Shown piece after piece: positions 42,946 through 51,165 of a stretch of 64,000 nucleotides of DNA. The notes beneath the pieces were generated by a model. That model saw only the letters and a program-made list of their open reading frames with translations. It made no database searches and had not been told where the DNA came from. Source of the DNA: Hymenobacter rubidus (lineage in GTDB: Bacteria > Bacteroidota > Bacteroidia > Cytophagales > Hymenobacteraceae); the NCBI RefSeq assembly GCF_016734815.1, contig NZ_JAERQF010000012.1, positions 62,001-126,000 on the forward strand, read 5' to 3'. The position numbers and the translations under genes were made by a program. Each line of letters starts with the position of its first letter. Within the stretch, counting starts at the first letter, position 1.

Positions 42946-44698
42946 GTTCCTTCTCCTGCTTTCGCTGATGACCCTCGCTCCCACCCCGGCGCCTGCCTGG
43001 CGCACCCCGTTCGAAAACGACCCGGCCGGCAACACCACCGCGACCTACGCCGAATGCCTGGCCCACTACCAGAAGCTGGCGGCGGCCTATCCACAGCATG
43101 TGCACCTGGCCGAAGCCGGCCCCACCGATGCGGGCCTGCCGCTGCATGAAGTAGTGCTAAGCGCCGACGGCGACGCCGACCCGGCCAGCACCCGCCAGAA
43201 AAACCGGCGCATCCTGTTCATTCAAAACGGTATCCATCCCGGCGAGCCCGAGGGCATCGACGCCAGCATGATGCTGGCCCGCGACCTGCTGCAACAAAAG
43301 CCGCTGCTGAAGCTGCTGGGTCAGGTCACGGTCGTCATTGTGCCGGTCTACAACATCGACGGCATGCTGAACCGCAACGCCACCACCCGCGTGAACCAGC
43401 AGGGGCCGGCCACCTACGGCTTCCGGGGCAACGCCCGGCACCTGGATTTGAACCGCGACTACATCAAGCAGGAATCGCGCAATGCCCGGTCCTTCGCACA
43501 GCTTTTCCAGAAGTGGCAGCCCGACGTGTTTGTGGAAACGCATACGTCCAACGGCGCCGACTACCAGTACACCATGACGCTCATTGCCACCCAGCACAGC
43601 AAGCTGGCGCCGGCGCTGGGCACCTACCTGCAAGGCCAGTTGCTGCCGGCGCTCTACAAAAGCATGGAGCAGAAAAAGTGGCCCATGACGCCCTACGTCG
43701 ACTTTGAGGGCGAGACGCCGGAAAGCGGCCTGCGGGCGTTTCTGGAATCGCCGCGCTACTCCACCGGCTACGCGGCCCTGTTCAACACCATCGGCTTCAT
43801 GCCCGAAACGCACATGCTGAAGGCCTTTGCGCCCCGCGTGCACTCCACCTACGATTTTCTGCTGACCATGCTCGAAACCGTGGGCCAGCAGGCCGGTGCC
43901 CTCGCGGCGGCCCGCGCCCAGGCCGCCACCGACCAGGCCGCCCAAACCACCTTCCCCCTCGCCTGGGCCCTGGACGACACGCAGCACGAAACCGTTCAGT
44001 TTCGGGGCTACGAAGCTGGCCATAAGCCCAGCGAAATCAGCGGCCAGCCGCGCCTGTACTACGACCGCGCCAAGCCGTTTACCCGGCCCGTGAAGTACTT
44101 CAACACCTTTAAGCCCACCGCTACGGCCAGCCGGCCCGCGGCTTATATCCTTCCCAAAGCCTGGGGCGAAGTGGCGGACATTCTGCGACGCAACGGTGCC
44201 ACCCTCAAACCGCTGTCCCGCGAGGTGACGGTGCCTGTGGAATTCTATTATTTTGAGGAGTTTAAGACCACACCCAAGCCCTTCGAGGGCCATTATGTGC
44301 ACAGCCAAGCCCAGCTACGCACCGGTTCGGAAACGGCCACTTTCCAGCCGGGTGACTTCGTGGTGTACCTCAATGGCGCGGCGCCGGTGCGCTACCTGAT
44401 GGAAACGCTGGAGCCGCAAGCCACCGACTCGTTCTTCGCCTGGGGCTTTTTCGACAGCGTGCTTCAGCAGAAGGAGCACTACTCCGACTACGTATTCGAG
44501 GACCTGGCTGCCGACCTGCTGCGCCGCGACCCCAAGCTGCGGGAGCGCCTGGAAAAGCTCAAAAAAGACAACCCACCCTTTGCCGCCAACGGTGCCGCGC
44601 AGCTGGAATGGGTGTACCTGAACTCGCCCTACCACGAGGCCGGCCACAACCGCTACCCGGTGGCGCGCTGGCTGGGCACGGGCCGCGTGGGCGAATAA
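42944..44698 (+). CDS. M14 family zinc carboxypeptidase
   Basis: A 584-aa exported peptidase. ATG at 42944 gives the leader MFLLLLSLMTLAPTPAPAWR. The M14 domain contains IHPGEPEGIDASMML (zinc ligands His and Glu), DLNRDYIKQES (Arg and Asn for substrate binding), VETHTSNGADYQ (third zinc ligand His) and MPETHMLKAF with the catalytic Glu region. About 250 extra residues follow that I cannot assign. The open frame extends upstream through the inverted repeat to a TTG at 42902, but its 14 extra residues are translated repeat, so I do not use it. Confidence 0.88.
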   Translation: MFLLLLSLMTLAPTPAPAWRTPFENDPAGNTTATYAECLAHYQKLAAAYPQHVHLAEAGPTDAGLPLHEVVLSADGDADPASTRQKNRRILFIQNGIHPGEPEGIDASMMLARDLLQQKPLLKLLGQVTVVIVPVYNIDGMLNRNATTRVNQQGPATYGFRGNARHLDLNRDYIKQESRNARSFAQLFQKWQPDVFVETHTSNGADYQYTMTLIATQHSKLAPALGTYLQGQLLPALYKSMEQKKWPMTPYVDFEGETPESGLRAFLESPRYSTGYAALFNTIGFMPETHMLKAFAPRVHSTYDFLLTMLETVGQQAGALAAARAQAATDQAAQTTFPLAWALDDTQHETVQFRGYEAGHKPSEISGQPRLYYDRAKPFTRPVKYFNTFKPTATASRPAAYILPKAWGEVADILRRNGATLKPLSREVTVPVEFYYFEEFKTTPKPFEGHYVHSQAQLRTGSETATFQPGDFVVYLNGAAPVRYLMETLEPQATDSFFAWGFFDSVLQQKEHYSDYVFEDLAADLLRRDPKLRERLEKLKKDNPPFAANGAAQLEWVYLNSPYHEAGHNRYPVARWLGTGRVGE

Positions 44699-44703
44699 AA
44701 TAA

Positions 44704-44890
44704 CGTCATGGAGAGGCGCAGCCGAAGCATCTCGCGTGGAGTAGTGACTCAATCACCTGTCATCCTGAGCAGCGCGAAGGACCTTCTCACGTTTGTGCAG
44801 TTTGAAATTACTGCAGACTGTTCGGCGATGAGAAGGTCCTTCGCGCTGCTCAGGATGACAGGCGGAGCGAGCGAGATACTTCGCTGCATG
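44704..44890. repeat. Degraded type A palindrome A6 containing a type B palindrome
   Basis: Outer left arm ACGTCATGGAGAGGCGCAGC then CGAAGCATCTCGC; outer right arm GCGAGATACTTCGCTGCATG, partly deleted. Inside, 44756-44789 and 44829-44862 are a perfect 34-bp inverted repeat starting CCTGTCATCCTGAGCAGCGC (type B). Confidence 0.85.
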
Positions 44891-44909
44891 GCCGCTTTTG
44901 TCGTTGCTT

Positions 44910-45485
44910 TTACTTTGGCAGTTCGGCGTTGGGCTTCAGTTGGTTCCGGGAGAAGGGAATCATCACGTCGTCGATGAGGTGAATGACGCCGTTGTTGCAC
45001 AGAATGTAGGCGTTGCGCAATTCAACGGGCGCCGTGTTGAGGCCGGAGACGAATATTTTGGGTCCCTGCGCGGTTATTTTGATGTTGAGCACCGTGTTAA
45101 GGGTGCGCAGGCTTTGGCCGGCTTTGAGGGCTTCGGTGGTGTAGCGGCCGGGCACGACGTGGAATTTCATCATCAGGTCGAACTGGTGCGGGTCGATGCC
45201 TTTGACCGAGCTGCTGGTCAGCTTAACCCCTTTTTCTTCGAGGCGGTCGAAGGCGTCGTTGGTGGGCGCGAAGACGGTGTACTGCACTTTGGGCGTGCTA
45301 TTCAGAATGGAATCGAGCTTGGCCAGCTTCAGGGCCGAATAGAACCGCGAGGCGATGCCCATCATGGCCAGGGTTTGCCCCACGGTCTTGCCCTGTACCG
45401 GCGGCACGGGCTTGAGGGTTTGGGCCTGGGCCTGGACGGATGCCAGGGTGAGCAGGAACAAGAAAACGAGTAAGAGACGGCGCAT
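44910..45485 (-). CDS. Secreted fasciclin (FAS1) domain protein
   Basis: A 191-aa protein with a signal peptide (MRRLLLVFLFLLTLASVQAQ, cut near residue 20) and one FAS1 domain: YTVFAPTNDAFDRLEEKGVK is the H1 box, and VELRNAYILCNNGVIHLIDDVMIP the H2 box. FAS1 domains mediate adhesion or surface contacts. No sorting domain is present, so it is periplasmic or surface-associated by other means. The start at 45485 fits the leader. It is convergent with the M14 gene, separated by repeat A6. Confidence 0.92.
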   Translation of the reverse strand: MRRLLLVFLFLLTLASVQAQAQTLKPVPPVQGKTVGQTLAMMGIASRFYSALKLAKLDSILNSTPKVQYTVFAPTNDAFDRLEEKGVKLTSSSVKGIDPHQFDLMMKFHVVPGRYTTEALKAGQSLRTLNTVLNIKITAQGPKIFVSGLNTAPVELRNAYILCNNGVIHLIDDVMIPFSRNQLKPNAELPK

Positions 45486-45596
45486 AAAGAATGAAATTTT
45501 TGGGCAAGATAAATTATTTCACCGTTTCATAGATATAGCCATACGGTGAATGCCCGGCGTGCACGCATTTTGGCTGCTTGCGCTAGCCGCATAACC

Positions 45597-45641
45597 TAAA
45601 AGCACGCGCCCGACTGCGCGCCGTCGGAACAAGGCGTGCTT
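45597..45641 (-). terminator. Terminator for the four-repeat membrane protein gene
   Basis: Stem AAGCACGC / GCGTGCTT; on the minus strand it is followed by TTTT, 26 bp past the stop. Confidence 0.6.
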
Positions 45642-45666
45642 GCTGCTTTTTCACCCGTTGCGTTCC

Positions 45667-46416
45667 TTACAGCAACGTCCGAGGGTCGGCGGTTGCCGGT
45701 CTTCGCAGTGTTTCGTACAGCACCAGGACCACCAACAGCCCAAACAGAATCAGCGAAGCGCCCTGGGTGCCAAATCCCAGGCCCTGCTTGCTGGTGGGTT
45801 TGGTGAGCAGGTCGCCAAACGTGGCTCCGAAGGGCCGCGTGAGCACAAACGCCACCCAGAACAGCAGCACCCGCGAAATGCGGGTGAAGTAATAGGCCAG
45901 CACCAGCACGGCCAGCAGACTGCCAATGAGCAAGGCGCCGCCACCAAACCCCAGCCCGGAATCATCGGCCAGAAAGTCGCCCAGGGCCGTACCCAGCGTG
46001 TTGGAAACCAGAATAGCGGCCCAGTAAAAGATTTCCCCGGTGCGGGTTTTGATTTCGGTGACGGACAAGGACTTTTCGCGCAGCCACCACAGCCCCAGCA
46101 CGAGTACCAGCAGCGACACCAGAATGAGGGAGCCGGTGGCGTAACCCAATTCCAGGGTGCGGTCCATGTAGTCGGAAAGGGTGGTGCCGGCCGTGCTCGT
46201 GGCCAAAATGGTGGCCCAGTACAGGGCCGGGATGTAGCGCGATACGGCCAGCTGCCCCAGCAGCAGCACCGCAAAAAAGCCCAGCAACATCAGGGAGCTG
46301 GCGCCGTAGCCCACCTTCATGGTTTGGGCCAGCTGGTCGCCGGCTGTTTCGCCCAGCGTCGTGGCGCAGATTTTCATTATCCAGAATAAGAGGGTAACCG
46401 CCGCGATTTTTTTCAT
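45667..46416 (-). CDS. Four-repeat membrane protein (COG4705-like)
   Basis: A 249-aa polytopic protein with eight or more membrane segments. Start is ATG at 46416 (MKKIAAVTLLFWIMKICATT); an upstream start would add a leader from intergenic repeat. It shows four internal repeats of about 60 residues, each with an aromatic/LxTTxGxxxxD motif: WIMKICATTLGETAGD, WATILATSTAGTTLSDYMD, WAAILVSNTLGTALGDFLAD and WVAFVLTRPFGATFGDLLT. This is the architecture I recall for COG4705 membrane-anchored proteins, of unknown function. The repeated polar TT/S-G-D positions suggest a symmetrical channel or transporter. Element E4 lies just upstream. Confidence 0.75.
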   Translation of the reverse strand: MKKIAAVTLLFWIMKICATTLGETAGDQLAQTMKVGYGASSLMLLGFFAVLLLGQLAVSRYIPALYWATILATSTAGTTLSDYMDRTLELGYATGSLILVSLLVLVLGLWWLREKSLSVTEIKTRTGEIFYWAAILVSNTLGTALGDFLADDSGLGFGGGALLIGSLLAVLVLAYYFTRISRVLLFWVAFVLTRPFGATFGDLLTKPTSKQGLGFGTQGASLILFGLLVVLVLYETLRRPATADPRTLL

Positions 46417-46485
46417 GGGAGCAGGGAAATGAATGATGCGCAAAAATTGCCGCCCTTCCTGTTGATTTCCTGTTGTAAAGAAGCT

Positions 46486-46567
46486 GAAGTTGTTTAGCAA
46501 GACGGTTCCGCCCGGTCCAACGCCGTAGGCGTCCGACCGGCAAACGACACCCTTCCGAAACAGCTTC
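46486..46567. mobile_element. MITE-like element E4 (82 bp, 3-bp duplication GCT), second interior type
   Basis: Termini GAAGTTGTTTAG and AAACAGCTTC; GCT at 46483-46485 and 46568-46570. Interior palindrome CGGTCCAACGCCGTAGGCGT then CCGACCG, related to that of E3. Confidence 0.8.
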
Positions 46568-46626
46568 GCTGTTTCGGCATTTGGCAGCTTTTCAGGCAGT
46601 GCACACATTCGGAGCCCTGGCCTCAT

Positions 46627-48168
46627 TCAGGGCTGAGGCAGCGGCGGGGGCTCCGATAGCCGCACGCTGCGGATGCCGTAGTAATGGGCCAGGAACAGGT
46701 TGTTTTTCTGCCGGGCATCCTCAAACAATTCTACGTGCACATCGGCCCGCTGCCGGGCCGATGGAATGGGCGCCAGCAGTCCCCAGACCTGCGGCAGCCG
46801 GAGCGGCGGCACCACGGCCGCGGCCTGCCTCCCCCGGCGGTGCGCTGCGTTCAGCAGGTTGTAGCGGGCCTGCATCTGCCGGGCGTAATCGGGGGCCATG
46901 AACAAGAGCTCCTGCCAGGCCTGACGTGTTTGCCCCGTCAGCAGGAGAAGTAGTCCCAGCGCCCCCAGGGCCGGATGCAACGCCCGCCCGCGCCACTCGG
47001 GCAGCCTGCCCGGCAGCCGCTCCCGCGCCCACAAAGCCAGGGCAGTGGTCGAAACCAGCAGTTGCACTACCAACACGTTCACCACCCGGCCGGGCAGGGC
47101 TTCCACCCACATATCATGTAAGTAAAAGGCCTTCAAAAAGGCGACGCCGGCACAATTGAGCAGTGCGAAGCCCCCCAGCACCAGCCCCAGCTCGCGCCGA
47201 CTAGTCGCAGGGCGGACCCGGCCGGCCGAAGCCGTGCCGAGCACCGCAACGGCCAGCAGCAGCGCGGCCCCAGCCACCGGCGGGCGCGCCGCCAGCCGGG
47301 CAGTCGCCAGCGCGGTATGGGGCCCAAGCAACAGCCAGCGGTGGTAAGGGCCAGCGGGGTCGGGGTCGGCCATGCCGTGGCGCTCGCGGTTGCCCGGCGC
47401 CCCCACCAATACCCCGGCCGTGATGAAAAACACCCCCACCCAAAGCGCCCGCAGCTGCCGGAAGCCGGCCGACGCTGCCGTGGCCTGAGCCCTGGGCCAC
47501 AGCAGCGCCCCCGCCAGCAACACCCCGCAGCAGAGCATGGCCACCTCGCCGCCCCCCACGGCTCCTATCAGGCTGAGGGTGGCCAACCCGGCCCATCGCC
47601 CCCGCCCCCGTGCTCCCGGTGGCAGGCGCCCGGCCCGCAGCAAGGCCGCAGCGAAACCCAGGGTGAACACCAGCGGCAGCCCATAATTAAGGGCTCCGCT
47701 GTACCAGAAAAGCAGCGAAAACGGTTCAGGCAGTGCATTCAGGCTTAATATGGCCACGGCCAGCGCGGCTCCCCAGCTAAACGAGTGGCCATGCAGCTCA
47801 TCAGCAGGCGCAAGCACTAATTGCAGGGCCCGAAAAAGCTGTTGCAGCGCCAAAACCAGGCTCAGCGCCAGCGTGATTAATGCCCCGCGCAATACCCAGA
47901 GCCCCGCCGGCGCCGCCCCGTGGCGTTCCATCAGGGAAAGCGGGTTGAGCAGCGTGGACACCCCAATGACCACGAAGCGCCCCGACCAATGCGTGTACCA
48001 ATACCATTGCGCCCCCCAGCGCCCGAGCCGGGCCACGGTTGCAGCATTGTCGAAGTCATCGATGGCGGGCTGGGCAAACAACATAAGCCCCAGAAACGGC
48101 AGCAGCGCCAGCAGCAGGGTGGCGAAGGGCAAGGTCTTGGATAATGTGAATCGGTTCAGCATAGTCAT
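46627..48168 (-). CDS. DUF6056-like polytopic membrane protein
   Basis: A 513-aa inner-membrane protein with about 12 hydrophobic segments. The N-terminus has AQPAIDDFDNAATVARLG and YWYTHWSGRFVVIGVSTLLN, a pattern of Asp pair then WSGR that I recall from DUF6056 proteins, which resemble glycosyltransferase-39-like enzymes and the conserved Asp of GT-C folds. A soluble C-terminal part of about 100 residues follows the last helix (AAHRRGRQAAAVVPPLRLPQ). It could transfer sugars from polyprenyl carriers, but this is an inference from fold style. Start is ATG at 48168 or two codons later at 48162. Confidence 0.65.
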   Translation of the reverse strand: MTMLNRFTLSKTLPFATLLLALLPFLGLMLFAQPAIDDFDNAATVARLGRWGAQWYWYTHWSGRFVVIGVSTLLNPLSLMERHGAAPAGLWVLRGALITLALSLVLALQQLFRALQLVLAPADELHGHSFSWGAALAVAILSLNALPEPFSLLFWYSGALNYGLPLVFTLGFAAALLRAGRLPPGARGRGRWAGLATLSLIGAVGGGEVAMLCCGVLLAGALLWPRAQATAASAGFRQLRALWVGVFFITAGVLVGAPGNRERHGMADPDPAGPYHRWLLLGPHTALATARLAARPPVAGAALLLAVAVLGTASAGRVRPATSRRELGLVLGGFALLNCAGVAFLKAFYLHDMWVEALPGRVVNVLVVQLLVSTTALALWARERLPGRLPEWRGRALHPALGALGLLLLLTGQTRQAWQELLFMAPDYARQMQARYNLLNAAHRRGRQAAAVVPPLRLPQVWGLLAPIPSARQRADVHVELFEDARQKNNLFLAHYYGIRSVRLSEPPPLPQP

Positions 48169-48303
48169 ACGCAGCGCAAAGATGCTCCGAGTAGCAGCAG
48201 CGCCTTGCCTGCTACTTACTAAATCGGTGACAGTTAGAAAACGCTAGCCGGGCTTGGCGTTCTATTTTGCGTCTCCCTGGCTACTTGTCCCAAAACCCAA
48301 GCT

Positions 48304-48704
48304 ATGTTTAGTTGCCTCTTCCCGGCGCTCCTGGTTTTGCTGCTGGGCATGGCCCCGACTGCACAAGCCCAACCCACGTCGGCCAAACCCCCTTGGCAAT
48401 GGGTGCAGCCCTTGCAGGCGCCCGAACTGGAGGTGACCTCACCGCCACCGCCGTGGCGCGCGACCGGCACGGCGACTATTACCTGACCGGCCATGCCAGC
48501 GGTACGGTGCTGATGGGCGGCGTCTGGCTGCGCGGGCGCGGGGAAAAGCAGGCCTTCGTGGCCCGGCTGGGGCCGGACTGCCGCTGCCGCCGGGCCAGCG
48601 CCCTGCCCACCCCCACCGGCCGCCTAGGCGCCGGCCAGAGCATCGCCGTCGATGGCACAGGGCATGTATGGGTGAGCGGCAGCATGCCAATACGGCCCAT
48701 ATAG
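48304..48704 (+). pseudogene. Broken gene for a secreted repeat protein (frameshift, 3' truncated)
   Basis: The first frame encodes a signal peptide and start of a mature protein (MFSCLFPALLVLLLGMAPTA then QAQP ... WQWVQPLQAPE). A one-base shift near 48430 moves the sense into another frame, GGDLTATAVARDRHGDYYLT, then GHASGTVLMGGVWL and SIAVDGTGHVWVSGS, which ends early at 48704. The combined product is a typical beginning of a T9SS-type propeller protein such as those nearby, so I call it a remnant with a frameshift and loss of its 3' end. Confidence 0.7.
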
Positions 48705-48755
48705 CTGACCATTTGAGTATTATTGCTTTATCTTTCCTTCTTGCCCGGCTCTGCC

Positions 48756-50492
48756 ATGAAAAAAATCTGTACCATTTTATTTGCAGGAGCGGCCTGCACG
48801 GTCTTGCCGCCCAGCCGGGCCACTGCCCAAGCGCCCACCATCACCCGCTTTGCTCCCGGCCGCAATGCCATGGATGCCTCGGCATCTGGCGACGCTGAGC
48901 TGACGTTTTCGCAGCCCGTAGCCGGCGCCAGCGGCATTCGGGTATTTGGCAACCGGCGCAACGGCCTCCTTACCGGAACGGTGCGGGGCGACGGCACCAC
49001 CCAGCTGGGCTTCCACACCACCCAGGGCTTTGGGCTGGGCGCAACGGTGAGCGTGACCGTGCCGGCCTCGGTGCACGGCACCGGCGCGGGCAGCCCGGCC
49101 GTGGCCGGCACCGTGTACCAGTTCCGTACCCAGGCGGGCAGTGGGCTTTTCACTCCGGATTTTGTTGGGAGCAGCAGCTTGCCCGAGGTGGGCACCGCCC
49201 TGTACGAACCCACCCTGGCCGACCTCAACAACGATGGCCTGCTCGACCTGCTGCTGGCCGACGCCCAAAACGACCGGGTGCGTCTGCGCCTCGGCAGCTC
49301 CGCCAGCCCAGGCTTCTTTGGGCCCGCCACCTTGCTTAGTACCGGCCCGCAGCCCGGCAGCATTGCCGTGGCCGACATGAACAACGACGGCCAGCTCGAC
49401 CTGCTCACCAGCTCCAACGGCAGTGCGCTGCGCATGGTATCGGTGGCACTGGGCGACGGCCTCGGGGGCTTTGGCGCCGCGGTGGCCGTGCCCATGGCGG
49501 GCACTCCCGGCCGCGTGCAGGTGGGCGACGTGAATGCCGACGGCAACCTCGACTTTGTGGTGCCCGTGCTGGCGCCGGCCGGGTCTGCTTCGACGGTGCT
49601 GGCCGTGCGCCTGGGCAACGGCCAGGGCAGCTTCACGGCTGCGCCCGATGTGCCGCTGGACCTAAGTGCCAGCAGCCCGAACCTTCACTTAGCCGATTTT
49701 AACAACGACGGCCAGCTCGACTGCCTGGTGGGCAGCACCTCCACCAACCTGCTGAAAACCTACCTCGGCAACGGCCAAGGCGGCTTTGTGCTCGCTGGCA
49801 CCGCCCCTATCGCCCGCACCGGCCCCACCGACGTAGCCGACCTGACCGGCGATGGGGTGCTGGACGTGGTGATGGCCGATGGCCCCGGCAATGCCGTGCG
49901 CCTGTACCCTGGCACCGGGCAGGGCGGTTTCGGCGCGGCCACCGTCTTCGCGGTGACCAATCCCAGCAGCGTAATGGCCACGGGCGAGCCGAATGGCGTT
50001 GGCATTTTTGCAACCTATAACTCCACGACCGGTTCGGGCACGGCGGCGTGGCACAAGGCCTCCTATAGCACCGCTTTCACCGCCCCCCGGCTCATGAGCA
50101 ACTGCGCCGGCACCGCTTTGGCCATGGGCACCGTCTACGGTGGTTTCCCGCTGCTGGTCATCGTCGACAATGGCTTGAATGGAAGCAGCCCCAACGTCAA
50201 GGCCCGTCTCAACCAAGTGGTGACGGCCTCCCGAACTTCGGCCAACGCCTTGCTGCTGACCTGCTACCCCAACCCCGCCCACGGCACCGTGCAACTGGCG
50301 CTGCCAACGGGCGCAGCCCGCAACGGGCGCGTGGAGCTATACAATGGCCTGGGCCAGCGCGTGAGCCGGCAGGAATTGCCAACGGGCGGGCCCACCACGC
50401 TCGACATCAGCCACCTGCCCGCTGGTCTCTACACCCTGCGCGCCACCGCCGAGGGTCTGGGAACCAGTACCCAGTCCCTGGCGATTGAGTAA
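48756..50492 (+). CDS. FG-GAP/VCBS repeat protein with T9SS type A sorting domain
   Basis: A 578-aa secreted protein. ATG at 48756 starts a signal peptide (MKKICTILFAGAACTVLPPS, to about RATAQ). Residues about 30-130 form an Ig-like fold (APTITRFAPGRNAMDASASG). Then five or more FG-GAP/VCBS units carry the DxNxDGxxD metal motif: ADLNNDGLLDLLL, ADMNNDGQLDLLT, GDVNADGNLDFVV, ADFNNDGQLDCLV, ADLTGDGVLDVVM. The end LLTCYPNPAHGTVQLALP ... LPAGLYTLRATAEG is a T9SS type A sorting domain. Probably a surface protein binding calcium. A TATCTTTC box lies at 48729-48736; a terminator follows. Confidence 0.92.
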   Translation: MKKICTILFAGAACTVLPPSRATAQAPTITRFAPGRNAMDASASGDAELTFSQPVAGASGIRVFGNRRNGLLTGTVRGDGTTQLGFHTTQGFGLGATVSVTVPASVHGTGAGSPAVAGTVYQFRTQAGSGLFTPDFVGSSSLPEVGTALYEPTLADLNNDGLLDLLLADAQNDRVRLRLGSSASPGFFGPATLLSTGPQPGSIAVADMNNDGQLDLLTSSNGSALRMVSVALGDGLGGFGAAVAVPMAGTPGRVQVGDVNADGNLDFVVPVLAPAGSASTVLAVRLGNGQGSFTAAPDVPLDLSASSPNLHLADFNNDGQLDCLVGSTSTNLLKTYLGNGQGGFVLAGTAPIARTGPTDVADLTGDGVLDVVMADGPGNAVRLYPGTGQGGFGAATVFAVTNPSSVMATGEPNGVGIFATYNSTTGSGTAAWHKASYSTAFTAPRLMSNCAGTALAMGTVYGGFPLLVIVDNGLNGSSPNVKARLNQVVTASRTSANALLLTCYPNPAHGTVQLALPTGAARNGRVELYNGLGQRVSRQELPTGGPTTLDISHLPAGLYTLRATAEGLGTSTQSLAIE

Positions 50493-50511
50493 GCAGAGTA
50501 CAGAATACCGC

Positions 50512-50547
50512 AAAAGCCCCGCACACCTGTTGGCATGCGGGGCTTTT
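50512..50547 (+). terminator. Terminator after the VCBS-repeat gene
   Basis: Perfect stem AAAAGCCCCGC / GCGGGGCTTTT followed by T. The right half and following sequence also occur at 53031-53042. Confidence 0.85.
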
Positions 50548-50970
50548 TCAACACTCCTTCCGCCGACTACCGCCGACGGCGGGCTTTTCTTCTTCGTCCT
50601 CGTCGTCGTCATCCTCGCCAAAGCTGGGCATGGTGAACATCGAAGAAAGCAAGTCCTTGAACTGGGCGCCGGCCGTGAGGCGGTTGCGCGAAATCAGGCT
50701 GTGCTCGGCCAGGCCGTGGAGCAGGAATTCCATGAGGAAATAGGTGTGCTCGGGCGTTTCGTTGGGGTGCAGCTCGTTCACGATGTCGCGCAGGCCGGGC
50801 ACCTCGTCCAGCGCTTTGCGGTAGTCGGCCGTGCTGGCATCGTGCAGCAAGTCGAGGGTCTTGCCATTGCCAAACCACTCCTGAATGGTCTTGTACGGCG
50901 AAGGGCGATTTTTAAGCTTCTTGGACTTGTCGGGGTCGGGGAAATAGTTCAGGAACAGCGTGCGAATGGC
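50537..50970 (-). pseudogene. Truncated duplicate of the MoxR-type ATPase 3' end
   Basis: Corresponds to 53031-53465, the last 135 or so codons of the MoxR-like gene plus its downstream terminator arm. Encoded protein matches LLHDAS-EDYRKALD, ELHPNETPEHTYFLMEFLLH and GAQFKDLLSSMFTMPSFGED. A one-base deletion near 50579 changes the end from EKPRRRR-stop to EKPAVGGSRRKEC. The upstream end breaks abruptly at 50970 and an in-frame stop lies just beyond. It has no N-terminal ATPase motif, so it cannot be active. Confidence 0.9.
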
Positions 50971-51165
50971 CTGGCGGTCTTTTTTGTAGCCTCACTCCTA
51001 TGCTAGTGATGCCGCCCCGTGGTGGACCCGACCAACAGCGTATGCCATGCGTCGTCGGGCGGCACAGCGGCCACTATTGACACATCCTGGAATTTGTAAT
51101 CGGTCAGGAAACGGGCAAATTATGAGTAGATTTACCCTTACCTATTTCTTTCTTGAACTTATTGT

